From assembly GCA_024280135.1 (NCBI GenBank), contig JAJRQS010000013.1:1-15362 (forward strand): a DNA stretch of 15,362 bases, written 5' to 3'. Each line of letters begins with the position of its first letter. Positions within the stretch are counted from its first letter, which is position 1. Below the pieces are notes generated by a model. That model did no database searches, was not told the origin of the DNA, and saw nothing but the letters and a program-made list of their open reading frames with translations. The DNA is from Bacteroidota bacterium. GTDB lineage: Bacteria > Bacteroidota > Bacteroidia > Chitinophagales > Saprospiraceae. Positions 1 to 7,245 of the stretch are shown one piece after another. A program made the position numbers and the translations under genes.

Positions 1-260
1 GCAATACGTAAAGTGATATCCTTTTCATGAGTGGTACTTCCAGAAGTTCCGCCGTCATAACCACCATGACCTGCGTCAATGACAACTTTATTCACCCCAG
101 AACCTAAATTCTGAGTAGTAATAGCAGGAAAAATGTTAAAATTTTCCACCTTTGCGTTTGGGTATACTGATCGAGCCGTTAAACTTTCGTTAAAAAAGCA
201 AACGGATAAGAAAAGTGTACCTAATAAGATGTAGTTTCGCATAATCTTTTTTTTGGGCAT
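1..260 (-). CDS. N-acetylmuramoyl-L-alanine amidase, 5' part only (cut by window edge)
   Basis: This is the first ~86 codons of a zinc-dependent cell-wall amidase (Amidase_3 / AmiC type), which cleaves the bond between N-acetylmuramic acid and L-alanine in peptidoglycan in the periplasm. An N-terminal signal peptide (basic MPKKK start, then a hydrophobic stretch at about residues 10-23) is followed by a linker. The family's first zinc-binding block, VVIDAGHGGYDGG, begins at residue 59 with His65 as the expected ligand. The HEKDITLRI block follows, with Glu79 as the expected second ligand. The rest of the catalytic domain lies outside the window. I chose the ATG at 260 because it gives a basic signal-peptide n-region; an in-frame ATG at 242 is the alternative. 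A good promoter lies at 285-315. The gene is divergent from lptD, and both act on the envelope. Confidence 0.9.
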   Translation of the reverse strand, partial: MPKKKIMRNYILLGTLFLSVCFFNESLTARSVYPNAKVENFNIFPAITTQNLGSGVNKVVIDAGHGGYDGGTSGSTTHEKDITLRI

Positions 261-284
261 GCTATTTAATTATTCATCCAAAAG

Positions 285-315
285 CTAATATACTCCTTGT
301 TGAAAGCCAATCAAA
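285..315 (-). promoter_or_regulatory. Candidate promoter for the amidase gene
   Basis: Read on the minus strand, TTTG (312-315) is followed by exactly 19 bp and then TATATTAG (285-292). This fits the Bacteroidota pattern TTTG-N19-TAnnTTTG with one mismatch in the -7 box. It would start transcription near 278, about 18 nt before the ATG at 260. The promoter lies over the first codons of the divergent lptD gene. Confidence 0.5.
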
Positions 316-3077
316 ATAAGCACTTAATTCCCCCTAAAGGGCTTCGTTCGGTTTTATACTACAAATATAATTCCTTAAACAGTCGTATATGGCTTTTTCT
401 TGTAATATTTTTGTTAAAGGCTGTTTTTAGTCCCTTTTTAGAGGCTCAAGTAACCGATAGTACAATTTTGGCGCAAGTAAGTGACTCGATTGTAAAGGAT
501 TCCGTAGTGATAGATTCGTTGGCTTTGATCCAAAAGCCTGATACTTTAAAGTACCGCATTTCTCCTGACAGCTTAGATGCTCCTGTTTTTTTTGATGCGA
601 GGGATTCGATAGAGTATGATCTCCAAAACAAAAAAATCTATCTCTATGGTGCCGCTAAAGTGAAATACACGACGATCTCTCTCGAAGCTGGGTATATTGT
701 CTTGGATTGGGAAAAAAATATATTGACAGCAGATTATGTCTTGGATAGCTTGGACAAACCCATAGAGAAGCCCAAATTCGCAGATGGAAGTCAAGAATTT
801 ACAGCTAATAAATTGCGGTATAATTTTAAAACAAAAAAGGGACAAATCATTGACGCACGAACGTTTGAGAATAATCTTTATGTCCTTTCGGAAAAAGCAA
901 AGTTTTTTGCGCAAGATAGCACCCATGCCCGAGATTATGTCTTTAGCCAAAATGCTATTTTTACGACTTGTGATGCCGAACATCCACATTATGGAATCAA
1001 AAGTAAAAAGCAAAAAGTAGTACCGAATAAATTAATTGTAGTAGGTCCGTCTAATTTGGAAATCATGGATGTACCAACCCCTTTATTCTTACCATTTGGA
1101 TTTTTTCCGATTTTTGAAAAAAGACACGCAGGTTTGATCTTTCCGCAGGATTTTGAGAACTCTCCGGTGTTTGGTTTTGGCTTGCGCAATGTGGGGTATT
1201 ATTTTCCACTTGGACCCAATTATGATCTAAAATTGACGGGCGATCTCTACATGAAAGGCAGTTGGGGTGTCCAAGCAGCCATGAGGTATAAAAAAAGATA
1301 TAAATATACAGGTGAATTTACCATCTCTATGTCCACCCTTAAAACCGAAGTAAAGGGAGAGTTGACACCCCAGATCTCCCGACCCAAGAAGATTATTTGG
1401 AGACATGCGCAAGACAATCAAGCACACCCTTATAACTCCTTTTCAGCGAGTGTAAATATTGAATCTAATAAGTTTGAAAGAACCACTTTAAATAGAGCTG
1501 ATAATGTCTTGAAAAACTCCTATGAATCTAGAGTCACCTTTCGGCGAAAATTCCCCTCTAGTCCTTTTTCTATGACGGCAAGTTTAGGACATTCTCAAAT
1601 TATTCAAACAGGTGCTGTGGTGCTAAACTTACCTACTTTGGATATTAGGATGCGGCAGATATATCCATTTAAGCGCAAGCAAGCTCTGGGCAAAGAACGT
1701 TGGTATGAGAAGTTTTCTTTAACGTATTCTGCACAAACGAAAAATACGATCCGTACTTCTGATAGTACCTTGTTTGATAAAAGTACGTGGCGTGATCTGA
1801 ACCTAGGTGCAAAGCACAATTTAGGAACCAGTGCTTCATACAGAATTCTAAAATATTTTAATTTTAGCCCAACGATTAATTATCAAGAATTGTGGTATCT
1901 GAAAGGCGATGATTACCGATTTAATGATGAATTAATAATTGAGCCAGATACCTTATTTAATTCGGATGGATCGGTTTCTGATATTAGGCAGGATACGGTA
2001 GCGTTTGGCAGTGTAGATACGATTCCTTTTAGTGGATTTAAAGCGATTAGAACCTTTAATATGGGTGCTTCTTTGAATACAAAAGTTTTTGGAACGATAC
2101 GATTCCGTAAGGGGTTTTTAAGAGGCATTCGCCACACGATAAGCCCAAGTATTGGTTTTAATTTTACCCCTGATTATACAAAATCTCCTTTTAATTATTA
2201 TCAAAAAATTCAGACAGATACACGTCAAGCACCTGATGAATATGCTCTCCAGTATAGGTATGCAAATGGCATTTATGGAAGACCACCAGTCCATGGCAAA
2301 CAGATGGCAATTAACTATAGCTTAGGACATCTTTTTGAAGCCAAATATTTTGCACGAAAGGACAGTACCGTGAAACGGACTCGGTTGTTTGATAATATTA
2401 ATATGGGTGGAAGTTATAATTTTGCAGCAGATAGTATGCGGTGGAGTAAGGTCTCTATTAGTGGGGGCTCAAAGCTATTTAGAAAGATGACAACTTTTAG
2501 AATGTCAGCTACTTTTGATCCTTATGCCTTGTCAAAAGAAGGAAAACCCATTGACCAATTTTATTGGAATACCAACCGAAAATTATTACGTTTTGTTAGG
2601 ATGAATATGTCCTTTTCGACTAGTTTCTCTGTGCAGCAAATTGCCGATGCGTTGACCGGTAAAAAAGAAGACAAATCTAACAAGAAAAGTAAAAACAAAA
2701 GCCCTCAAAAAGAAAGGTTAGTAGATTGGTTCTCAGGGTTTAGAATTAGCCATAATTTGACTTACGAATTTTTAAAAGAAGACGATAAAGTTAAAGGAAA
2801 AATAAGAACCAATTCTATCAATACTAGAGGTCGAATACCTTTGACTAGAAATTGGAAATTGAATGTGGGTAATATCGGCTATGATTTTACACGTAAACGT
2901 ATGACTTATCCAGATTTTGGATTTTCTAGAGATTTACATTGTTGGAATATGGGCGTAAATTGGCAGCCACAACGAGGGACATATTCCTTCTTTTTGAAAG
3001 TAACTTCTCAACCTTTAGACTTCTTGAAGCTGCCATATAATCGAAATCAATTTGATGCGCAAAGAGTGGCTTTTTAA
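297..3077 (+). CDS. lptD: LPS assembly outer-membrane protein LptD (Bacteroidota type)
   Basis: This is the outer-membrane translocon that inserts lipopolysaccharide into the outer leaflet, working with LptE and the periplasmic Lpt bridge. After a hydrophobic signal segment (about residues 31-50), residues 97-260 form an LptA/OstA-like beta-jellyroll that contains the motif TTCDAEHPHYG (Cys225). Residues from about 280 to 926 are an alternating beta-barrel ending in phenylalanine, as expected of a substrate of the BAM barrel-assembly machinery. A lysine-rich segment at about 788-807 is probably a loop. The only cysteines are Cys225 and Cys882. The length of 926 is normal for the large Bacteroidota form. 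The start is uncertain: no in-frame ATG exists between the upstream stop (267-269) and codon 257, so a TTG at 297 (or 300) is the best choice. No clear plus-strand promoter was seen; TAGTTTCG at 232-239, inside the amidase gene, is the nearest match. Confidence 0.9.
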   Translation: MLKANQNKHLIPPKGLRSVLYYKYNSLNSRIWLFLVIFLLKAVFSPFLEAQVTDSTILAQVSDSIVKDSVVIDSLALIQKPDTLKYRISPDSLDAPVFFDARDSIEYDLQNKKIYLYGAAKVKYTTISLEAGYIVLDWEKNILTADYVLDSLDKPIEKPKFADGSQEFTANKLRYNFKTKKGQIIDARTFENNLYVLSEKAKFFAQDSTHARDYVFSQNAIFTTCDAEHPHYGIKSKKQKVVPNKLIVVGPSNLEIMDVPTPLFLPFGFFPIFEKRHAGLIFPQDFENSPVFGFGLRNVGYYFPLGPNYDLKLTGDLYMKGSWGVQAAMRYKKRYKYTGEFTISMSTLKTEVKGELTPQISRPKKIIWRHAQDNQAHPYNSFSASVNIESNKFERTTLNRADNVLKNSYESRVTFRRKFPSSPFSMTASLGHSQIIQTGAVVLNLPTLDIRMRQIYPFKRKQALGKERWYEKFSLTYSAQTKNTIRTSDSTLFDKSTWRDLNLGAKHNLGTSASYRILKYFNFSPTINYQELWYLKGDDYRFNDELIIEPDTLFNSDGSVSDIRQDTVAFGSVDTIPFSGFKAIRTFNMGASLNTKVFGTIRFRKGFLRGIRHTISPSIGFNFTPDYTKSPFNYYQKIQTDTRQAPDEYALQYRYANGIYGRPPVHGKQMAINYSLGHLFEAKYFARKDSTVKRTRLFDNINMGGSYNFAADSMRWSKVSISGGSKLFRKMTTFRMSATFDPYALSKEGKPIDQFYWNTNRKLLRFVRMNMSFSTSFSVQQIADALTGKKEDKSNKKSKNKSPQKERLVDWFSGFRISHNLTYEFLKEDDKVKGKIRTNSINTRGRIPLTRNWKLNVGNIGYDFTRKRMTYPDFGFSRDLHCWNMGVNWQPQRGTYSFFLKVTSQPLDFLKLPYNRNQFDAQRVAF

Positions 3078-3154
3078 CTTTTTAGTTTTACTCATTCATT
3101 ATTTTCTTAACAGTATAAGAGTATTGGCGTGTCGATGCTTTATCAAAAAAGCTG

Positions 3155-3162
3155 TACATTAG
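3155..3162 (+). promoter_or_regulatory. Candidate -7 box before mqo
   Basis: TACATTAG, followed by C, lies 15 nt before the mqo ATG and matches TAnnTTTG except at one position. No TTTG occurs at the expected -33 distance, so support is limited. The same TAnnTTAGC form precedes the thiolase and amidase genes. Confidence 0.3.
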
Positions 3163-3177
3163 CAAAAAAATAAGAAC

Positions 3178-4662
3178 ATGTCGAAGAATATAATACTCAT
3201 TGGGGCAGGGATAATGAGTGCGACTTTGGGAGTGATGCTCAAAAAGTTAATGCCTGATGCTCAAATCAATATTTATGAACGTATGGATGCCGTAGCGGTT
3301 GAAAGTTCTGATGCTTGGAATAATGCCGGAACGGGGCATTCTGCATTTTGTGAATTGAATTATACACCCCTCAATGAACAAGGTGAAGTAGATATCACCA
3401 AAGCACTAAGAATAGCGGAGGAGTTTGAAATCTCCAAGCAGTTTTGGGCGTATTTGGCTTTATTAGAAGATTTTCCTAGTCAAACTGCCTTCATCAATGA
3501 TATACCACACATGAGTTTTGTGATGGGGGAGAAGAATGTTGATTTTTTGCGCAAGCGATACGAAACGATGAAAGAACATGTCTTTTTTGAAGATATGCTG
3601 TACTCAGAGGATTTATTAGAAATTGCAAATTGGGCACCTCTGATGATGACCAACAGAGTCCAAGAGGATCCGATTGCAGTGACTAGAATGGAACGGGGAA
3701 CAGATGTGAATTTCGGTGCATTGACAAGGGGCATGATAGGCCATCTACAAAAGCAGGATGGGGTGGCATTGTACTTGGGGCATGAAGTAAAAGATATTGA
3801 CCAACAGAAAGATGGACGTTGGAAAATTGAAGTAGAAGATTTAGATACAGATGAGGAAAAAGAGGTGTTTGCAGATTTTGTTTTTATCGGAGCAGGTGGC
3901 GGATCATTACCACTTTTAGATGAATCAGGTATTCCTGAAGGGCGGGGTTATGGTGGGTTTCCGGTGTCAGGGCAATGGTTAAGATGCACCAATCAGAAAG
4001 TAATAGAAAAACATGCTGCTAAAGTGTATGGAAAAGCTGCCAAAGGTAATCCGCCAATGTCAGTACCTCATTTGGATACTAGAATGTTACAAGGTAAAAA
4101 GTCGTTATTATTTGGGCCCTATGCGGGTTTCTCAACAAAGTTTTTGAAGAATGGGAGTTATTTGGATTTGCCACTTTCTATTGAGATGCATAATGTTTGG
4201 CCGATGCTTTCGGCGGGTTACCACAATCTAGAATTAACAAAATATTTGATTGATCAAGTGATGCAAAGCTTTGAGGATAAGTTTGAATTTTTAAAGACGT
4301 ATTATCCAGATGCAGATATTGAAGATTGGGAGTTGGCAGTGGCAGGTCAACGGGTACAGATTATTAAAAAAAATGAAAAAGAAGGTGGTATCTTGAAGTT
4401 TGGAACTGAGGTTGTGACGGCTTCAGATGGTTCGCTAGCGGCCCTTTTGGGTGCTTCGCCAGGAGCTTCGACATCAGTATCTATTATGCTGCAAGTGATT
4501 GAAACTTGTTTTCCTACGGAATTTAAAACTTCTGCTTGGCAGAATAATTTGACAAGAATGGTTCCTTCATTTGGGCTTAGTTTAAAAGACAATACAGAAA
4601 TGTGTAGAGCCACAAGAGAGCGAACAACACGTATTTTGAAATTAGAACCCGATGTGGTTTAG
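3178..4662 (+). CDS. mqo: Malate:quinone oxidoreductase
   Basis: This FAD-dependent, membrane-associated enzyme oxidises malate to oxaloacetate and passes electrons to the quinone pool, joining the TCA cycle to respiration without NADH. The 494-residue protein is full length for the family. The N-terminal FAD-binding glycine motif GAGIMSATLG is at residues 9-18. The family signature WNNAGTGHSAFCELNYTP starts at residue 47. A second glycine-rich stretch, GAGGGSLPLLD, starts at 238, AGQRVQIIKK is at 389-398, and the C-terminal FAD-contacting GASPGASTSVSIM is at 425-437. There is no transmembrane helix, as expected of a peripheral protein. The ATG at 3178 lies just upstream of the Rossmann strand, so the start is well supported. 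Its stop codon directly abuts the ATG of acpH, which implies co-transcription and probably translational coupling. Confidence 0.96.
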   Translation: MSKNIILIGAGIMSATLGVMLKKLMPDAQINIYERMDAVAVESSDAWNNAGTGHSAFCELNYTPLNEQGEVDITKALRIAEEFEISKQFWAYLALLEDFPSQTAFINDIPHMSFVMGEKNVDFLRKRYETMKEHVFFEDMLYSEDLLEIANWAPLMMTNRVQEDPIAVTRMERGTDVNFGALTRGMIGHLQKQDGVALYLGHEVKDIDQQKDGRWKIEVEDLDTDEEKEVFADFVFIGAGGGSLPLLDESGIPEGRGYGGFPVSGQWLRCTNQKVIEKHAAKVYGKAAKGNPPMSVPHLDTRMLQGKKSLLFGPYAGFSTKFLKNGSYLDLPLSIEMHNVWPMLSAGYHNLELTKYLIDQVMQSFEDKFEFLKTYYPDADIEDWELAVAGQRVQIIKKNEKEGGILKFGTEVVTASDGSLAALLGASPGASTSVSIMLQVIETCFPTEFKTSAWQNNLTRMVPSFGLSLKDNTEMCRATRERTTRILKLEPDVV

Positions 4663-5241
4663 ATGAATTATTTGAGCCATTTTTTTATTACACAAGAAGC
4701 AAAAAGTGAAATTCACTTAGGTAACTTCTTAGGAGATATTTTAAGATATAAGGATACTAAAACCCTTTCGAAAAACTTAATGGAAGGTGTGCTTATACAT
4801 CGTGTAATTGACAAATTTACAGATAGTCACCCATTGGTAAAAACTGGAAATAAAATCATCGCACCAACTTTCGGAAGATACTCTTCTGTGGTCTTAGATG
4901 TCTATTTTGATTTTATTTTAATTGATAATTGGGAGCAATTTAGCTCAAAACCTCTACCTGTTTTTTTGGACGAATGTTACGTGTTTCTAGAGGCGCATCT
5001 GAATCTTGTTCCCACTCGTGTTTTGCCTCAAGTAAAAGCCATGATTGAAGCGAGATGGATGGATGGTTACCTTTTGGAAAAAGGACGTAATGATGTTTTT
5101 AGGCGATTGGATAAGCGTGCTAAGTTTGAAACGAAATTTGCACAAGCGATGTCAGTATATGCTGAAAACATTGGGGTTTTGACGAGCTTACATGAAAAGT
5201 TTTTTCCTGAATTAATTAATAGGGTAAAATTAATCAGTTAG
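4663..5241 (+). CDS. acpH: Acyl carrier protein phosphodiesterase (AcpH, DUF479 family)
   Basis: AcpH removes the 4'-phosphopantetheine group from holo-ACP, giving apo-ACP, and so takes part in prosthetic-group turnover of fatty acid synthesis in the cytoplasm. The 192-residue protein matches the size of the E. coli enzyme and keeps its blocks: an N-terminal MNYLSHF with His6, GNFLGD with Asp25 (20-25), HRVIDKFTD (46-54) with His46, Asp50 and Asp54, and LDVYFDFIL (78-86) with Asp79 and Asp83. These belong to an HD-like metal-dependent fold. The ATG follows the mqo TAG with no gap, so ribosomes finishing mqo may re-initiate here. I know of no functional link between the two enzymes. The gene ends about 20 bp before a strong hairpin terminator. 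In a genome without other evidence, a hypothetical DUF479 label would be the cautious alternative. Confidence 0.85.
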   Translation: MNYLSHFFITQEAKSEIHLGNFLGDILRYKDTKTLSKNLMEGVLIHRVIDKFTDSHPLVKTGNKIIAPTFGRYSSVVLDVYFDFILIDNWEQFSSKPLPVFLDECYVFLEAHLNLVPTRVLPQVKAMIEARWMDGYLLEKGRNDVFRRLDKRAKFETKFAQAMSVYAENIGVLTSLHEKFFPELINRVKLIS

Positions 5242-5260
5242 CTTTGTCTTTCCGTTAACA

Positions 5261-5292
5261 AAAAAAGGTTGCCCCGAAGGACAACCTTTTTT
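5261..5292. terminator. Bidirectional intrinsic terminator
   Basis: AAAAAAGGTTG (5261-5271) pairs perfectly with CAACCTTTTTT (5282-5292). Past one C/A mismatch, two more CC/GG pairs close a CGAA tetraloop. The run of T follows the G/C-containing stem on both strands. It can therefore end both the mqo-acpH transcript and the convergent transcript of the GH16-like gene, whose stop is 20 bp away. Confidence 0.88.
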
Positions 5293-5311
5293 ACCTAGTT
5301 TCTAATCCATT

Positions 5312-7063
5312 TTATTGCTTCGTAAAAGGCTTAGAAAAAACTTCTTTTTCCGAAAGGATATTCAATTGATAAGTACCTGCTGCTAAACTTTGTACATCAA
5401 TAGAAAATACATCATCAGAGAATTGTCCTTGCAAAACCTTTTTGCCATCCATTGATAATACTTCATACTGAGTAGCACAATCAGAACACGCTTTCACAAA
5501 AGTAATATTTAAAATATCAGCTGTTGGATTTGGAAAAACTTGCAAGCTTACATCAGTAAAATTGATAGCCTGTTTGGGTTCAACAGGAACAATCGTACAA
5601 TCACATTCTTGGCTAACTTTTTCCCATTGGAAATATGCCAAAGTTCCATCTTGGGTGCGGAAGTAAATTTGATTATTAGCACCACGGGCTAAGTCTCCTG
5701 TTGGATCGCCTAAGCGTTTTTCTGTAAAGAAAATATCATCAACCCACCAATGTGCCCTTTTATTATTGGGGTAGTCCCAACTAAAAACCTGTAAGCGACC
5801 ATCTTCGGATAAATAGAAAATATCATTGCCAGCAGCGACAATCTTAGAGGCGATATACTCCGAATGTGCAGGATCTTGAATGCCATACGTATATTCAACC
5901 GGTGTATATACTCCTTTACCATTTGTTAGAAAATGCAGTTTGTCATCCTTACCTATAAAAGCAATATAATCTTTATTTAGCCCTTTTCCTCTGACTACAG
6001 AACCATTTGTGGGCGTTTTTCTAAAGGTTTTATCACCTTCCATTTCGGACAAAACACGAAACTCCAATAGTACGCTTGACAAGTTTTTAAACTTTGCCCT
6101 ACGCAGATTAAGGTTCATGTCCTTGTCATTTAATTTTTGGGTAGTCCATTGCCCATCTATCAAGGTAGCCGTATATTGATTTCCGTTTTCCGAAATGAAA
6201 CTTACCTGGTTGGTATTATCTAAGTTTGGAAAAATAGTATTGATCCCCTCAGCTAATTTGATCGGAGAAACTTCATGGAAAGCCCAAGAATAATCATCCA
6301 TGTATTTATAAGGCGTGTTAGGCTTATGTTCAAAGATATCTACTTTTTCGATATCCATAAAAAATGGCTCTTGGGAAGCTTCATCTGTTTGTAAGGCGAT
6401 GACTAGCTCCATATCCTCAATTGGGGTGGATAATTCACTTGTCTTAACAGTAGCAGTTTCCCGACCATGTATGAAAAAAGTTATGGTTTCGGGTGTCCAA
6501 GCCACTTGGAATACATAAGTATCAGTATCCCAACCTGCGTTAAAGTCTTCTAAGTCGTAGTCAAGACCACATTGTAATTTGGCGTTAGGTAGAAGTGGAG
6601 TATTGATGTTTTGCGCAAGCTTATCATTGATATCAGCGTGTCCATCAAAAATATTTATTTCAGTCGTTTCATTGACTAATTTAAAAACGGGCCAAGCGTC
6701 CAGAACATTTTTGCTGCCATTAGGTATTTTAGCGAGAATTCTAAAAATACCATAATTTTGCTTTAAAGGCTTACGTAGTAGAGCAGATTGGTAAGAAGCA
6801 GTCCCTTTTTTTGAAATTGGGGTTGCCGTCAATCGGATACCTCCTTTTGGAAGAAAGGAAATTTGCCTAGTAGAATAGCTAGCAGTACCCTTGTTTAATT
6901 TGGGTGAGATGTTGGTTTCCCAATGTTTAGATAATTCCGTAATACTCTGGTAATCAAATGTTTCGGATACCTTCAATTGATAGTTATCGTAGTTAATTCT
7001 ACTTTGAGCTTGCGCACAAAAGCAAGCAAATAGTAGTGAAAATAAGAGTACAAAGTGTTTCAT
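5312..7063 (-). CDS. Secreted GH16-like (concanavalin-fold) protein with propeller-like repeats and T9SS type A sorting domain
   Basis: This 583-residue protein has a signal peptide (residues 1-20, ending AQAQ). Residues ~33-248 resemble a glycoside hydrolase family 16 / laminarinase beta-sandwich, with DAWPVFKLV (122-130) then TEINIFDGHAD (134-144), and the late strand pattern YVFQVAWTPETITFFIHGRE typical of GH16. The GH16 catalytic motif ExDxxE reads Glu135-Ile-Asn137-Ile-Phe-Asp140. The first Glu is kept but the other two acids are Asn and Asp, so activity is doubtful. Residues ~275-480 hold about four weak repeats of the type NxIxFxxxDGxLxxFxW, suggesting a beta-propeller or lectin-like binding region. 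A C487-x-C489 linker leads to a T9SS type A domain (from ~508, FPNPTADILNI) with an unusual CSDC at 526-529. The likely role is binding or modifying a polysaccharide outside the cell; the substrate cannot be read from the sequence. Confidence 0.8.
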   Translation of the reverse strand: MKHFVLLFSLLFACFCAQAQSRINYDNYQLKVSETFDYQSITELSKHWETNISPKLNKGTASYSTRQISFLPKGGIRLTATPISKKGTASYQSALLRKPLKQNYGIFRILAKIPNGSKNVLDAWPVFKLVNETTEINIFDGHADINDKLAQNINTPLLPNAKLQCGLDYDLEDFNAGWDTDTYVFQVAWTPETITFFIHGRETATVKTSELSTPIEDMELVIALQTDEASQEPFFMDIEKVDIFEHKPNTPYKYMDDYSWAFHEVSPIKLAEGINTIFPNLDNTNQVSFISENGNQYTATLIDGQWTTQKLNDKDMNLNLRRAKFKNLSSVLLEFRVLSEMEGDKTFRKTPTNGSVVRGKGLNKDYIAFIGKDDKLHFLTNGKGVYTPVEYTYGIQDPAHSEYIASKIVAAGNDIFYLSEDGRLQVFSWDYPNNKRAHWWVDDIFFTEKRLGDPTGDLARGANNQIYFRTQDGTLAYFQWEKVSQECDCTIVPVEPKQAINFTDVSLQVFPNPTADILNITFVKACSDCATQYEVLSMDGKKVLQGQFSDDVFSIDVQSLAAGTYQLNILSEKEVFSKPFTKQ

Positions 7064-7088
7064 AATTAGATTTTAGTGAACAGATACT

Positions 7089-7118
7089 CAAATATAAGTA
7101 TATATTGTATCAAATATA
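7089..7118 (-). promoter_or_regulatory. Two candidate -7 boxes before the GH16-like gene
   Basis: The octamer TATATTTG occurs twice on the minus strand, at 7089-7096 and 7111-7118, 22 bp apart. Both match TAnnTTTG exactly. The nearer box ends 25 nt before the ATG at 7063. Neither has a TTTG at the usual -33 distance; the gap from the upstream TTTG to the downstream box is only 14 bp. Confidence 0.4.
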
Positions 7119-7195
7119 AACGTTGAGGTAGATTTAACATTTCTTTATGACTTGCTAAATTGAGTGGTTTTCGCGATAAATAAGTGGTTAAAATC

Positions 7196-7225
7196 TTTGT
7201 AAATTAGTAAATATCCCTACCTTAG
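7196..7225 (+). promoter_or_regulatory. Candidate promoter for the thiolase gene
   Basis: TTTG (7196-7199), 18 bp, then TACCTTAG (7218-7225), followed 20 nt later by the ATG. The spacing fits the Bacteroidota consensus, with one mismatch in the -7 box. The rest of the 182-bp gap between the two divergent genes shows no other clear element. Confidence 0.45.
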
Positions 7226-7245
7226 CAGCAAATTAAAATTAAGAA

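Noticed and set aside
573..1013. A 146-codon open frame on the minus strand inside lptD
   Set aside because: It lies fully opposite a gene with clear protein motifs, has no recognisable product, and its composition is that of reverse-read coding DNA.
3136..3151. Small hairpin GCTTT/AAAGC before mqo as a terminator for lptD or a riboswitch
   Set aside because: The stem is only five mostly A/T pairs and lies just upstream of the mqo start. It is too weak to call.
5312..7063. Calling the GH16-like protein an active beta-glucanase
   Set aside because: Two of the three catalytic acids of the ExDxxE motif are changed, so the fold can be suggested but not the activity.
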